Source: Bacillus sp. THAF10 | Lineage (GTDB): Bacteria > Bacillota > Bacilli > Bacillales > Bacillaceae_I | NCBI RefSeq assembly: GCF_009363695.1 | Contig: NZ_CP045403.1 | Span: 2,894,001-2,958,000, forward strand | Reading direction: 5' to 3' | Length of the DNA stretch: 64,000 bases | Shown: piece after piece, positions 18,681-28,184 of the stretch | Layout: each line of letters opens with the position of its first letter | Position numbering within the stretch: the stretch's first letter is position 1 | The notes under the pieces: model-generated | The model's database searches: none | What the model saw: the letters and a program-made list of their open reading frames with translations, nothing else | What the model was told of the DNA's origin: nothing | Position numbers and translations under genes: made by a program

Positions 18681-20363
18681 CTACATTGATTCTGTTTGAG
18701 GAAGCTGTATTGGTGCTTGAAGAATAGAATCAAAGCTTGCTTCTGAAGCTTTTTCTCTGATTAGGGCAAGGTCTAACACTTCCTGAAATTCCTTTACAGG
18801 AACTACTTCTATCCCCTCTATGTCTTTAATGATGGATTGCATGTTATCCGCTGGAATAATGACTGATTTGGCTCCCGCTAGTTTAGCTGCTTTTATTTTC
18901 GGAATCACTCCACCAATTGGCTTAACCGTTCCGTGGATACTAATTTCACCTGTCATCGCAATAACATTACTTACTGGTATTTTAAAAATTGCAGAGTAAA
19001 TCCCTGTTGCCATTGCAATTCCTGCAGATGGACCGTCTATTGGTATGCCACCAGGAAAGTTGACGTGAATATCGTAATTCGCTGCAGGAACACCAAGCTT
19101 TCTCAGAACTGTAATAACATTTTCCACTGAGCCCTTAGCCATACTTTTTCGGCGAACCGATTTTCCTTGGTTGCCCATGCTCTCTTCTTCCACAATTCCG
19201 GTAATGTTCACCGTACCCTTCTTTTCCTCTGTTGGAATCGCGGTTACCTCAATTTCAAGAAGAGCACCTGAGTTTGGACCAAAAACTGCAAGGCCGTTCA
19301 CTAGACCTGGTTGCGGCTCGTTTTTAATTTTATTTTCGTATTTTGGAGCTAATTGACTAGAATGTACCACCCATTCGATATCTGCCACTTTGACTGTGTC
19401 TCTATCCTCTGTAATGGCAAGGCCACAAGCAATCTGCATCATATTTACCACTTCTCGACCATTTCTTGTGTAAGATGCAAGTAGCTTGATTCCCTCTTCT
19501 TCAACAAACATATTAATTTTGGATGCCGCATTTCTTGCCACAGCTTCCAGTTCTTCTTTTTCTAGCTCACGGAAAAATACTTCCATGCATCTTGAACGAA
19601 TAGCCGGTGGTATTTCATTTGGTGTTCTTGTCGTTGCCCCAACTAGACGAAAATCTGCTGGCAGTCCGTTTTGAAAAATATCATGAATATGACTAGGGAT
19701 TTGCTGATTTTCTTCACTATAATAGGCACTTTCTAGGAATACTTTTCGGTCCTCTAGTACCTTTAGTAATTTGTTCATTTGGATCGTGTGAAGCTCTCCA
19801 ATTTCATCAATAAACAGCATGCCACCATGAGCATGTGTGACTGCTCCCTGTTTTGGTTGCGGGATACCAGCCTGCCCCATTGCTCCAGCACCCTGATAGA
19901 TTGGATCATGAACAGAACCGATTAATGGATCAGCAATGCCTCTTTCATCAAAGCGTGCAGTGGTGGCATCTAGTTCAATGAAAACGGCATTCCCTCTGAA
20001 TGGGGACTTTGGATTTCTTTTTGCTTCTTCTAGCACAAGTCTTGCAGCAGCAGTTTTACCAACGCCTGGAGGTCCGTAAATGATGACATGCTGTGGGTTA
20101 GGACCACAAATGGCCGCCTTTAAGGCTTTAATACCATCTTCTTGACCGACAATTTCTTTAAAGCTTGTTGGCCTTACTTTTTCAGCCAGTGGTTCCGACA
20201 AGGAGATGCTTCTCATTTTTCTTAACTGATCCATTTCTTTTCTAGATTCTTTATCAATAGTAACTTTTTGTGTACGTTGGTTTTTCAGCAGGTTCCAAAA
20301 ATACAGCCCGATGATGACGCCGAAGAAAAGCTGTATAAACAGTGCGATTCCTGTAAAAGACAT
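18681..20363 (-). CDS. lonB: Lon-like protease LonB, forespore-associated
   Basis: LonB of spore formers, about 560 aa. A transmembrane helix lies at the N-terminus (SFTGIALFIQLFFGVIIGLYF). The AAA+ module has Walker [15 protein letters not shown] and Walker B MLFIDEIGELH. The protease domain has PIDGPSAGIAMATGIYSA and the catalytic lysine region IPKIKAAKLAGAKSVIIP. The start is the ATG preceded by AGGAGGGG, seven codons inside a longer frame; it matches known LonB N-termini. In B. subtilis it is made in the forespore under sigma-F; no convincing sigma-F box was found here. A weak hairpin at 18651-18675 may terminate it. Confidence 0.95.
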   Translation of the reverse strand: MSFTGIALFIQLFFGVIIGLYFWNLLKNQRTQKVTIDKESRKEMDQLRKMRSISLSEPLAEKVRPTSFKEIVGQEDGIKALKAAICGPNPQHVIIYGPPGVGKTAAARLVLEEAKRNPKSPFRGNAVFIELDATTARFDERGIADPLIGSVHDPIYQGAGAMGQAGIPQPKQGAVTHAHGGMLFIDEIGELHTIQMNKLLKVLEDRKVFLESAYYSEENQQIPSHIHDIFQNGLPADFRLVGATTRTPNEIPPAIRSRCMEVFFRELEKEELEAVARNAASKINMFVEEEGIKLLASYTRNGREVVNMMQIACGLAITEDRDTVKVADIEWVVHSSQLAPKYENKIKNEPQPGLVNGLAVFGPNSGALLEIEVTAIPTEEKKGTVNITGIVEEESMGNQGKSVRRKSMAKGSVENVITVLRKLGVPAANYDIHVNFPGGIPIDGPSAGIAMATGIYSAIFKIPVSNVIAMTGEISIHGTVKPIGGVIPKIKAAKLAGAKSVIIPADNMQSIIKDIEGIEVVPVKEFQEVLDLALIREKASEASFDSILQAPIQLPQTESM

Positions 20364-20516
20364 AGTACCCCTCCTGCATTTCATGATGTATGTGATTTAA
20401 TGGATAGTATCTCCCCTGATTTTGGGAATAAACCAACATTTAGGATTTGGTTAAAATAGGTTTTTCACGAAACTTTTCAGTCGTTTTTTCGTAGAGTAAG
20501 AAGGAGGTGTTTGTTT

Positions 20517-21086
20517 TTGAAGGTCTACAAATTTTCTTTACCTATCTTGAAATATTCCGCAAAATCCGTGCCAATTTTGCAGGAAAATGAATTAGAAATT
20601 GCCACGTTTAACAGAAGCTTTCGAAAAAAATGGATATATGTCCTTTCTAATCTCCCAATCCCCATTCTTTCTGAAGGCGTGCTTGCATTCTTAGGAAAAA
20701 GGGATGTGGAGGGTTCAGCAAAGGATGGAGAGGAAATCAAAATACTAGAAAGACCTCTCAAGGAAAACTTATTGAAAGTCAAATGGGATATACATCACAT
20801 AAATGCTTCTGGTAGAGTGTCCACAAGCTCCCTTAAGGATATCTCAAAAATAAAACCAAATGGACGTTTCTCTTATCAAACAGAGGATGAACACTACATG
20901 ATTGAGAAGGATTTCATGAATCGTTTTACATATATAAAAAAAGAACAGCGGTTAATGGTTGAAATCGAACGGGTAAATGCGCTTCCAAGGCCATGTTATC
21001 AATTTCATATCAAAGAGGATTCTCCACTCACACCTTTGGAAATCTCAACCATAGTTTGGGTAACACACATGCAAATGTCAGATTAG
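20517..21086 (+). CDS. Conserved hypothetical protein, 189 aa
   Basis: A single gene divergent from lonB. AAGGAGGTG is followed at a 9-base spacing by TTG; an earlier TTG is too close to the site to be used. The protein starts KVYKFSLPILKYSAKSVPIL and is rich in alternating hydrophobic and polar residues, suggesting a beta-sheet fold. The pattern is reminiscent of the tubby C-terminal/LURP-one-like group (as in B. subtilis YxjI), but this is only an impression. No signal peptide or membrane segment. Its own terminator follows. Function unknown. Confidence 0.7.
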   Translation: MKVYKFSLPILKYSAKSVPILQENELEIATFNRSFRKKWIYVLSNLPIPILSEGVLAFLGKRDVEGSAKDGEEIKILERPLKENLLKVKWDIHHINASGRVSTSSLKDISKIKPNGRFSYQTEDEHYMIEKDFMNRFTYIKKEQRLMVEIERVNALPRPCYQFHIKEDSPLTPLEISTIVWVTHMQMSD

Positions 21087-21092
21087 CAAAAC

Positions 21093-21134
21093 AAAAAAAG
21101 AGCACTCCTTATATTAAGGAAATGCTCTTCTTAT
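21093..21134. terminator. Bidirectional terminator between the 189-aa gene and clpX
   Basis: AAGAGCA-CTCCTTA and TAAGGAAA-TGCTCTT pair, with A-rich sequence on one side and T-rich sequence on the other, so it can serve both convergent genes. Confidence 0.85.
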
Positions 21135-21137
21135 TTA

Positions 21138-22403
21138 TTATGCAGACGTCTTTTCGTCTTCTTTTAATTCTGATCCATCATCTAAAATCAGCTTTGGTGA
21201 TACATTATCGGCAACCGTTTCTGCTGTGATAATACATTTCTTGATATCATCACGAGAAGGCAGCTCATACATCACATCAAGCATAAGCCCTTCAATGATG
21301 GAACGAAGGCCACGTGCGCCTGTTTTGCGTTCAATTGCTTTTTTGGCAATCTCAGACAATGCGCCTTCCTCAAACTCTAGCTCCACATTATCAAGGTCAA
21401 GCATTTTTTGATATTGCTTTACTAGGGCATTTTTTGGTTTTGTAAGAATTTCAATTAACGCATCCTCATCAAGCGGCATTAAGCTTGCCGTTACCGGAAG
21501 ACGCCCAATAAATTCTGGGATTAGCCCAAAGCGTAGTAAATCTTCAGGAAGAACTTTAGATAGAAGTTCTTTTTGCTCTAAATCGTCCGCTTTTTCAGCT
21601 GTCCCAAATCCAATTACTTTTTTACCTAGACGGCGCTTGATGATTTGTTCAATGCCATCAAAAGCACCACCACAAATGAACAGGATATTTGTGGTATCAA
21701 TTTGAATGAATTCTTGGTGTGGGTGCTTACGTCCGCCTTGTGGAGGAACACTTGCAACCGTACCTTCAAGAATTTTCAACAGTGCTTGTTGCACACCTTC
21801 TCCAGAAACATCACGAGTGATAGACGGGTTTTCGGATTTACGAGCAACCTTGTCGATTTCATCAATGTAGATGATTCCTTTTTCAGCTTTTTCCACATCA
21901 TAATCGGCAGCTTGAATTAATTTAAGCAAAATGTTTTCAACGTCTTCCCCTACATAACCAGCTTCTGTAAGAGAAGTCGCGTCTGCAATTGCAAATGGAA
22001 CATTAAGGATTCTAGCTAGAGTTTGGGCAAGAAGGGTTTTCCCGCTTCCTGTTGGTCCGATCATGGCAATATTACTTTTTGCTAGCTCTACATCGTCGAT
22101 TTTGCTGTTGGAGTTAATCCGCTTGTAATGGTTATACACAGCAACAGACAGTGACTTCTTCGCTGATTCCTGACCAATAACATATTCATCTAAAATATCA
22201 CGGATTTCCTTAGGCTTTGGTACATCTTTAAATTCTACTTCTTCCTCCGTACCTAACTCTTCCTCCACAATTTCCGTACAAAGCTCAATACATTCATCAC
22301 ATATGTATACACCTGGACCAGCAACTAGTTTACGAACTTGATCCTGAGTTTTTCCACAGAAAGAACATTTTAATTGTCCTTTTTCATCATTAAATTTAAA
22401 CAT
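21138..22403 (-). CDS. clpX: ATP-dependent Clp protease ATP-binding subunit ClpX
   Basis: Unfoldase that feeds ClpP. The N-terminal four-cysteine zinc finger has Cys13, Cys16, Cys35 and Cys38 (KCSFCGK and [10 protein letters not shown]). Walker A is [16 protein letters not shown], Walker [15 protein letters not shown], and sensor/arginine-finger motifs include [12 protein letters not shown]. The IGF loop that docks ClpP is seen as VIGFGTAEK. The 421-aa length is normal. It lies downstream of tig but behind a terminator and its own upstream region. Confidence 0.98.
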   Translation of the reverse strand: MFKFNDEKGQLKCSFCGKTQDQVRKLVAGPGVYICDECIELCTEIVEEELGTEEEVEFKDVPKPKEIRDILDEYVIGQESAKKSLSVAVYNHYKRINSNSKIDDVELAKSNIAMIGPTGSGKTLLAQTLARILNVPFAIADATSLTEAGYVGEDVENILLKLIQAADYDVEKAEKGIIYIDEIDKVARKSENPSITRDVSGEGVQQALLKILEGTVASVPPQGGRKHPHQEFIQIDTTNILFICGGAFDGIEQIIKRRLGKKVIGFGTAEKADDLEQKELLSKVLPEDLLRFGLIPEFIGRLPVTASLMPLDEDALIEILTKPKNALVKQYQKMLDLDNVELEFEEGALSEIAKKAIERKTGARGLRSIIEGLMLDVMYELPSRDDIKKCIITAETVADNVSPKLILDDGSELKEDEKTSA

Positions 22404-22548
22404 AATGTTTCACCCCTTATCCTTTCTCTTTTCCCATCCATCAGCTGGTCTTAAGTAATGAGAAAATCTGGTGCGGCATATTTTTGCCATCGCTATTTGA
22501 TCTTCTTGCCTACGAAACCCTACATCCAAAAAATTAGTTATGTACTGC

Positions 22549-22557
22549 ATTTTACCA
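22549..22557 (-). promoter_or_regulatory. Possible extended -10 promoter of clpX
   Basis: TGGTAAAAT (TGn-TAAAAT) lies about 150 bases upstream of clpX on the minus strand, with no good -35. The 340-base gap between clpX and tig otherwise holds only the tig terminator. No CtsR-type heptad repeat was noticed. Confidence 0.4.
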
Positions 22558-22696
22558 CATTTAAGCCTGGCTTTACTAATAATTACACTTATGATATGTA
22601 TGGATACCTTTAGGGTTTAGTCCGTACTATTGTAACCATGTATGTCTATTACTAACACAGAGATGAATGGAAATGATGGAAAAAACAGTCCTAATG

Positions 22697-22731
22697 GTAC
22701 AAAACAAGGCACGATCAAGTCGCGCCTTGTC
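22697..22731 (-). terminator. Terminator of tig
   Basis: ACAAGGCGCGA and TCGTGCCTTGT pair with one wobble around a 5-nt loop, followed by TTTTGTA on the minus strand, about 10 bases after the tig stop. Confidence 0.85.
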
Positions 22732-22743
22732 TCTTACTTACTA

Positions 22744-24030
22744 TTATGCAACATCTTTGCTATTTTCTACAAGGAAATCAATTGCTTTTCTAATTTTTAA
22801 ATCTTCTTTTAGACCTTCTAAGCTTCCTAATGCTTGCTTGATTTGGTCTACAGACATGTTGTACATGCCAGCCATTTTTTCGATTTCTTCGTTTGCTTCT
22901 TCATCTGTTACTTCGATGTTTTCTGCTTTAGAGATTGCTTCAAGCGTTAAGTTCATTTTCACACGCTTTTCTGCATCCTCTTTCATTTGTGTACGAAGAG
23001 CTTCTTCGTCCTGACCAGAGAATTGGAAGTAAAGATCCATTGTCATTCCTTGCATTTGCAAGCGTTGTTCGAATTCACGAACCATACGGTCAGTTTCTGT
23101 TTTCACCATAGCTTCTGGAATTTCCACTTCTGTGTTTGCAGCAGCTTTTTCTACTACTGTGTCACGAAGGTGGTTTTCCGCTTCTGTCTTTTTCGCTTCT
23201 TCTAAACGAGTTCTTGTTTTTGCTTTAAGTTCTTCAAGTGTTTCCACTTCTTCGTCTACATCTTTCGCAAACTCATCGTCAAGTGCAGGAAGCTCTTTTG
23301 TTTTGATTTCGTGTACTGTTACTTTGAATACTGCAGGCTTACCAGCAAGCTCTTCAGCGTGGTATTCTTCTGGGAAAGAAACCTCTACTTCTTTTTCCGC
23401 TCCAGCTGCAAGACCAACTAATTGCTCTTCAAAGCCTGGAATGAATGTGCCAGAACCGATTTCTAGAGAGTAGTTCTCTGCTTTTCCACCTTCAAATGCT
23501 TCACCGTTAACAAAGCCTTCGAAATCCATAACAACAGTGTCGCCATTTTCAATTGTTCCTTCTTCTTTAACAGCAAGCTCTGCTTGACGCTCTTGAAGGC
23601 CTTTTAAGTCCGCTTCTACATCTTCATCTGTTACATTTGCATCAAGACGCTCCACTTCTAAGCCTTTGTACTCTCCAAGTTTTACTTCTGGCTTCACAAC
23701 TACTTTCGCAGTGAAAACAAGCTTTTCGTTTTTAGCGATTGTTTCGATATCGATTTCTGGTTGATCAACTGGCTCAATTCCAGCTTCCACTACTGCGTTA
23801 GAGTAAGCAGTTGGCAGAATGATATCAAGCGCATCTTGGTATAAAGATTCTACACCAAAGCGTTGCTCGAACATGCCACGAGGAATTTTCCCTTTACGGA
23901 ATCCTGGTACATTTACCTTTGTAACTACTTTTTTAAACGCTGCGTCAAGACCTTTATTAACTGTTTCCGCATCTACTTCCACTGTTAATACGCCTTGATT
24001 TCCTTCTAACTTTTCCCATTTAGCAGACAT
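22744..24030 (-). CDS. tig: Trigger factor
   Basis: Ribosome-associated chaperone and peptidyl-prolyl isomerase, 428 aa. The N-terminal ribosome-docking signature [17 protein letters not shown] is present. The FKBP domain spans roughly residues 160-245 ([20 protein letters not shown] and [10 protein letters not shown]), and the rest is the helical C-terminal cradle. The ATG with GGAGGG upstream is used, six codons inside the open frame, giving [18 protein letters not shown] as in other Bacillus. Confidence 0.98.
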   Translation of the reverse strand: MSAKWEKLEGNQGVLTVEVDAETVNKGLDAAFKKVVTKVNVPGFRKGKIPRGMFEQRFGVESLYQDALDIILPTAYSNAVVEAGIEPVDQPEIDIETIAKNEKLVFTAKVVVKPEVKLGEYKGLEVERLDANVTDEDVEADLKGLQERQAELAVKEEGTIENGDTVVMDFEGFVNGEAFEGGKAENYSLEIGSGTFIPGFEEQLVGLAAGAEKEVEVSFPEEYHAEELAGKPAVFKVTVHEIKTKELPALDDEFAKDVDEEVETLEELKAKTRTRLEEAKKTEAENHLRDTVVEKAAANTEVEIPEAMVKTETDRMVREFEQRLQMQGMTMDLYFQFSGQDEEALRTQMKEDAEKRVKMNLTLEAISKAENIEVTDEEANEEIEKMAGMYNMSVDQIKQALGSLEGLKEDLKIRKAIDFLVENSKDVA

Positions 24031-24212
24031 AAATTTTCCCTCCAACATCTATTTTCAAAAAAGATAATAAAAAAACGCGCCTTATTATCTAATCTGCTTG
24101 ACCACTCAAGGTGGTAAATTGTCTTCTTTAAATTTGCTGGTAAATCTAATAGTATATAAAATTTACAACCCTTACATTATAACACAAACTTGCATGAGTT
24201 CAACAGATAGCC

Positions 24213-25211
24213 TCATAAACGGAGATATGAAAAATCTTCAAGCTTTGTGATCGCTTTTTTCACCTGTAGTAACTCTAAGGGTAAAACACTATATTCATCT
24301 CCTAAATCTTCATCATTCAAACCTAAACCAAACATCTCCCCACCCACACTATGAAGACCAGCAGCCCATGCTGCAGGATGATCAGGATCAAAGGATAAAG
24401 GACACAAAACAGTATGTATCCGAACAAGCATCTCCTTTAAACTTTCGAACAATGTGGGATTTTCACTTTCGACCTTATCCTCTAAAATTGTGATGACCTT
24501 GTTTAGGAATGGATCTTCTTCTCCACTTTTTAAGGAAGTAGGATTAAAGTCTACTCTTTGACCAAGCTTTACTATTTCCATTTCTTTATCCCAGCCTTGC
24601 TCTTTTAAAATATGTACAAGAAAGGTTTTCAGCACTGGATGATGCAGCTCTTCTTTTAAATAATCTTGTATTTCTGGAATAAGCGGTCTAATATTTCGTT
24701 GTTTGAGCGATTGAATGATTTCAAATTGCTTTTGCGTGGACGCATCTTGTAAATGCAGCCGTTCATCCTCTCCATACTCTGGCTCAAACTCTACCTGTTC
24801 CTTTCCTTGAGGTAACATTTTTCTTGCAAACTCTAAAAGCTGGTAGAAGCTTTGAGCATACTGAGCAGGAAGTTTGTCCTCCTCCAAAATCGCTTCAATC
24901 GTTGTTTTTACTTCCTCGTATTCTTTAAGCTGAATCAAAATAGTTATGTAAATTTGCAGAACATGAAAATAATCCCCTATATCCTCCTGGAGCATTTTTT
25001 TGCATCGGTTTTTGGCCTCTGTTAATTGACCAAGCTCCATATAGCAAACGACCATTCCAAGCTCCACTTCCGCATATGCATAGTTATTTTCTCGTGCTTG
25101 CAAGAAGAGCTCTAACGCTTCCTGAAACTTTTTCTCTTTCATCGTCTCCATTGCTTTTTCTAAAAGACGATGCTTTAAATTTGGGAACTCCACAATTTTT
25201 TTGTTTTTCAT
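24213..25211 (-). CDS. ysoA: TPR-repeat protein YsoA
   Basis: A 332-aa cytoplasmic protein with helix-turn-helix TPR-like units in the first half (ALELFLQARENNYAYAEVEL and AKNRCKKMLQEDIGDYFHVL). A second half has no recognisable enzyme motif. The position immediately upstream of tig matches ysoA of B. subtilis. The chosen ATG gives KNKKIVEFPNLKHRLLEKAM; a longer frame upstream lacks a good ribosome site. A protein-protein interaction role is inferred from the fold only. Confidence 0.82.
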   Translation of the reverse strand: MKNKKIVEFPNLKHRLLEKAMETMKEKKFQEALELFLQARENNYAYAEVELGMVVCYMELGQLTEAKNRCKKMLQEDIGDYFHVLQIYITILIQLKEYEEVKTTIEAILEEDKLPAQYAQSFYQLLEFARKMLPQGKEQVEFEPEYGEDERLHLQDASTQKQFEIIQSLKQRNIRPLIPEIQDYLKEELHHPVLKTFLVHILKEQGWDKEMEIVKLGQRVDFNPTSLKSGEEDPFLNKVITILEDKVESENPTLFESLKEMLVRIHTVLCPLSFDPDHPAAWAAGLHSVGGEMFGLGLNDEDLGDEYSVLPLELLQVKKAITKLEDFSYLRL

Positions 25212-25296
25212 CTTGTTTTGCCGTCCTGACGTATAAGATTGAAACAAGTTTATCAATGTTTAATTGCGAGCACAAGCGATATGGAGATAGGACCAA

Positions 25297-25369
25297 TAAA
25301 AAACACCATGCGCGTTTTTATCAATACTCTTATAAAAAAGAATACTCATAAAAATGCACATGGCGTTTA
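25297..25369 (-). terminator. Large terminator after tRNA-Arg
   Basis: Arms ACGCCATGTGCATTTTTAT and ATAAAAACGCGCATGGTGT pair over most of their length around an AT-rich loop. A T run follows on the minus strand, 3' of the tRNA. Confidence 0.85.
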
Positions 25370-25376
25370 ATTAAAA

Positions 25377-25453
25377 TGGCGTCCCAGGAGGGATTCGAAC
25401 CCCCGACACACGGCTTAGAAGGCCGTTGCTCTATCCTGCTGAGCTACTGGGAC
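25377..25453 (-). tRNA. tRNA-Arg (anticodon UCU)
   Basis: A 77-nt cloverleaf with encoded CCA. The acceptor GTCCCAG pairs with CTGGGAC, and the discriminator base is G. The D arm is AGCTCAGCAGGATAGAGCA. The anticodon stem ACGGC/GCCGT encloses loop CTTCTAA with anticodon TCT, and the T arm has GGTTCGAATCC. It reads AGA/AGG codons. It stands alone between ysoA and ysnB with its own strong promoter. Confidence 0.97.
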
Positions 25454-25513
25454 ATTATAAAATATTAATTATGTAAAAGAAAAATTTACTAATTATCTGC
25501 AGCGACAAGATTT

Positions 25514-25542
25514 ATTATATGAGATACACATTTTAAAGTCAA
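25514..25542 (-). promoter_or_regulatory. Sigma-A promoter of tRNA-Arg
   Basis: TTGACT-N17-TATAAT on the minus strand, about 60 bases upstream of the tRNA 5' end: a near-consensus stable-RNA promoter. Confidence 0.85.
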
Positions 25543-25585
25543 CACTTTTTAAAAACTTTTCTTCTATAATTTAAAAAAGAACACA

Positions 25586-25605
25586 AAGAGAGGGAAATCC
25601 CTCTC
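25586..25605 (-). terminator. Terminator after ysnB
   Basis: AGAGAGGGA and TCCCTCTCT form a tight hairpin immediately after the ysnB stop, with a T-containing tail on the minus strand. Confidence 0.7.
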
Positions 25606-25609
25606 TTCT

Positions 25610-26113
25610 CTATTTTTCAAAGGTATGAGAGGACAATTTTTCTCCCTTTTCATTATAGTAATGTACGAAAAATACAGATTCCTTCAGCTCAATTATAGCA
25701 TAGGTCTTCTCCTTTGTCATACGTGGCAAAGCTATGCTTCCTGGGTTAATAAATAAAATTCCATCCATAAATTCTGCTCCTGCAATATGGGAGTGTCCAA
25801 AGCATGCAATCGTTGCACCCTCTTCTTCTGCTGCGTATTTCAATGGCAGAAGCGAGGACTTAATTTGGTATAGATGGCCATGTGTTATAAATATCCGATT
25901 ACCAGACAGTTCTTTTATCAGCTTTTCTGGATAATCTGTATCTAAATCACAATTACCTCTTACTCCGTCATAACCAATCATGGCTTCACTTGAAAAGGGC
26001 AGTTCTGAATCTCCACAATGAAGGAACAACTCTACCTCATCCTTGTGGCGTGCTTTCAGCTGCTGTAATATCTCTTCCTCACCATGGTTATCACTTACGA
26101 TTAAAACTTTCAT
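25610..26113 (-). CDS. ysnB: Metallophosphoesterase, YsnB family
   Basis: A 167-aa calcineurin-like phosphoesterase of the YfcE/MJ0936 type. Metal ligands are visible in order: VSDNHG (D/N-x-H variant), LHCGDSE, GVRGNCD, FITHGHLY and CFGHSHIAG. Proteins of this group hydrolyse phosphodiesters in vitro, but the natural substrate is unknown. It follows rdgB by 21 bases on the same strand, as ysnA-ysnB do in B. subtilis. Confidence 0.92.
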   Translation of the reverse strand: MKVLIVSDNHGEEEILQQLKARHKDEVELFLHCGDSELPFSSEAMIGYDGVRGNCDLDTDYPEKLIKELSGNRIFITHGHLYQIKSSLLPLKYAAEEEGATIACFGHSHIAGAEFMDGILFINPGSIALPRMTKEKTYAIIELKESVFFVHYYNEKGEKLSSHTFEK

Positions 26114-26134
26114 ACTTTCACTCCTAGTCGGATG

Positions 26135-26719
26135 CTATTTCCAGTGGCTGATTAGTTTCTTCCATGCATTTGCACGGTGACTGATTTCGTTTTTTTCCCC
26201 CTTTGTCAGCTGTGCCATCGTTTTTTGTTTTTCTTCCACAAAAAAAACAGGGTCATAGCCAAATCCGTTTTCTCCTGCAGGTTCCATTGCTATGAATCCC
26301 TCACAGGTTCCTCGGACCGTGAACTTTTCCCCTTTCGGATCGACAATTGCGAGAACACAAACAAACCTTGCTGTTCGCTGATGTTTCGGAATTCCTTGTA
26401 GTTTATCTAACACTTTTTGATAGTTCCGAACATCATCTTTATCCATACCCGAATAGCGTGCAGAGTACACCCCAGGTTCTCCATTCAATGCATCTACTTC
26501 TAATCCAGAATCATCAGCAAGGACCATTCTCCCAAGGTGGTTGGCTACGGCTTGCGCCTTAAGAAGTGCATTTTCTTCAAAAGTAGTTCCTGATTCTTCA
26601 ATTTCCGGTATTTCTGGAAAATCTGCTAGTGATTTTATCTCATATCCTAATGGCTCTAACAAAGTTTTGAAATCTTTTACTTTTCCTTGATTATTTGTTG
26701 CGATAATTAATTCCTTCAT
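26135..26719 (-). CDS. rdgB: XTP/dITP diphosphatase (RdgB/HAM1 family)
   Basis: Removes inosine and xanthosine triphosphates from the nucleotide pool. The family signature begins IATNNQGKVKDF. ESGTTFEENALLKA, VLADDSGLEVDALNGEPGVYSARY, FGYDPVFFVEE and the SHRANAWKKL end are all present. Length 194 aa is normal. In B. subtilis this gene (ysnA) follows rph; here rph is absent and a terminator separates it from gerM instead. Confidence 0.96.
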   Translation of the reverse strand: MKELIIATNNQGKVKDFKTLLEPLGYEIKSLADFPEIPEIEESGTTFEENALLKAQAVANHLGRMVLADDSGLEVDALNGEPGVYSARYSGMDKDDVRNYQKVLDKLQGIPKHQRTARFVCVLAIVDPKGEKFTVRGTCEGFIAMEPAGENGFGYDPVFFVEEKQKTMAQLTKGEKNEISHRANAWKKLISHWK

Positions 26720-26750
26720 TAGAATTTTCTCCTTTTATGTAAAAAATATA

Positions 26751-26781
26751 AACAAAGAAGAGGCAATCTCTCGCCTCTTCT
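26751..26781 (-). terminator. Terminator after gerM
   Basis: AGAAGAGGC and GCCTCTTCT with a short loop, then TTGTTTATATTTTTT on the minus strand. It occupies the interval where rph would be expected. Confidence 0.85.
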
Positions 26782-26814
26782 AACTTTCATGAATAGTATA
26801 TCAAAAACTATCTA

Positions 26815-27885
26815 TTAAAATCTTCCTGTATTCACTTTTTCAGGACGAGAAACAGGCTCAGAGACATTGGTGCCGTCTGTTGCCATTAAATCTCCCTCGC
26901 CGTTCACATTGATGGCGATACTTTCTACACCAGCTTGCTCTGTTAACGTTAACACTAGGGCATCGACGATTGTTTTGGAAACAACTCTACCTTCCATTCC
27001 TAAAATTGCTTCATTAAAGTTTAGTACAAGATTTCCTTCCTCCATTTTTGGATCATCTAATAATGCGACACCATTAGTCAGATCATTTGTTAGGTTGGAG
27101 GTGTGCGCAGGTCCTGCTATTAAAGCCTCCACAATCGCGGAATATTTGTCTTTTCCATCGAGATGTAACCTTGTAGTAACTGGAACATAATACGGCTCCC
27201 CTTCATCGCTTTCAGCCATAAAATACAGCGTAACCGGTTTTGTATTCATCAGGTCAAGTGCGTTCGCTGTCTGGAAGTTGATTCCGTTTGCTCTGCTTAC
27301 TCCTTCACCTATTGGCGTGCGGTTGACAGGCATCACTTCCTGCTCGTAGCCATTCACCATAATTTGTACTTTGTTCACATTTTCAAATTGAGTTAATGTC
27401 CATGTTATAGATTGAAGGATTCGCTTTTCATCGGCAGGATCATAGGTTGTGAATTCGTTTGAAAAATCCGCAACAATGGTGCCATCTTCCTTTAAATTTA
27501 CATCTACTTCCGTGCCGGCAGGAAGAACTGCTCGGAAACCATTTGGCAGCATATTTTCCACTGGACCACCAGCAACTAAGTGTTCTAGCACTTGTTTTGC
27601 TGGTGATTCTGTATTTGGCAGCTCCAACGTTTGTGAAACAACATAGCCATTGCTGTCAATCAAGTATAGTTCTCTTTGTGTTTTTTCAGATACGGCTTTT
27701 TCTTCACCAGAAGTTCCGTCTGTATCTGTTCCATCTTGATTTTCTACATCATCCACATATGAGACATCTTTTTGGATATCTTGATTTTTGCCTGCCTCCT
27801 CGTCTCCTCCAAATAATCCACAACCTGATAGTAATACAGAAGTCACAAGCAAGCCAGCAGCCGTAATTTTCACCTTTTTAGACAT
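26815..27885 (-). CDS. gerM: Germination/sporulation lipoprotein GerM
   Basis: A membrane-anchored lipoprotein needed for sporulation and germination; in B. subtilis it helps assemble the SpoIIIAG ring in the mother-cell channel. The ATG after GGGAGGG gives a signal peptide with lipobox VLLSGCG. An acidic spacer follows, and then two GerMN domains, recognisable by the repeated pattern around LVAGGPVENMLPNGFRAVLP and LIAGPAHTSNLTNDLTNGVAL. The 356-aa length is normal. It lies between racE and rdgB as in relatives. Confidence 0.93.
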   Translation of the reverse strand: MSKKVKITAAGLLVTSVLLSGCGLFGGDEEAGKNQDIQKDVSYVDDVENQDGTDTDGTSGEEKAVSEKTQRELYLIDSNGYVVSQTLELPNTESPAKQVLEHLVAGGPVENMLPNGFRAVLPAGTEVDVNLKEDGTIVADFSNEFTTYDPADEKRILQSITWTLTQFENVNKVQIMVNGYEQEVMPVNRTPIGEGVSRANGINFQTANALDLMNTKPVTLYFMAESDEGEPYYVPVTTRLHLDGKDKYSAIVEALIAGPAHTSNLTNDLTNGVALLDDPKMEEGNLVLNFNEAILGMEGRVVSKTIVDALVLTLTEQAGVESIAINVNGEGDLMATDGTNVSEPVSRPEKVNTGRF

Positions 27886-27981
27886 ACGTTTCCCTCCCAT
27901 GACGGTTTGTACTAATATGTATACGAGCCTTTCGTAAAAATAGACCGAGCACTGGGAAAAAGTTTTTGTTTACTTAACACT

Positions 27982-28115
27982 GCTGTAAAATTCCCCAAAA
28001 CGGCTCCGCGTCCTAAGGGGCAAACGGTAAGTCTCCTCTGCTTCACCTGCGGGGTCTTGAGTTAGTCTATCGCTTCATCAAACGGAGTCTAAGCCTTTTG
28101 CTCCACTCTCCAGCT
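27982..28115 (+). repeat. Dispersed palindromic repeat, copy 3
   Basis: A diverged member. Landmarks are GGCTCCGCGTCCTAAGGGGC, ACCTGCGGGGTC, TCTATCGCTTCAT and GGAGTCTAAGCC with the end GCTCCACTCTCCAGC. The terminal repeats are eroded, so it is probably an old copy. It sits between gerM and the racE terminator. Confidence 0.75.
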
Positions 28116-28150
28116 AGAATGACTAACTATTTTTCCCATTTTAAAAAGCA

Positions 28151-28181
28151 CAAAAAAACAGCCCATATAAATGAGCTGTTT
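28151..28181 (-). terminator. Terminator of racE
   Basis: AACAGCTCAT and ATGGGCTGTT hairpin followed by seven T on the minus strand, just after the racE stop. Confidence 0.88.
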
Positions 28182-28184
28182 AGT

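Noticed and set aside
20385..20480. Sigma-F promoter for lonB
   Set aside because: GTTTA and GGGGAGATA resemble the boxes, but the spacing (12) is wrong.
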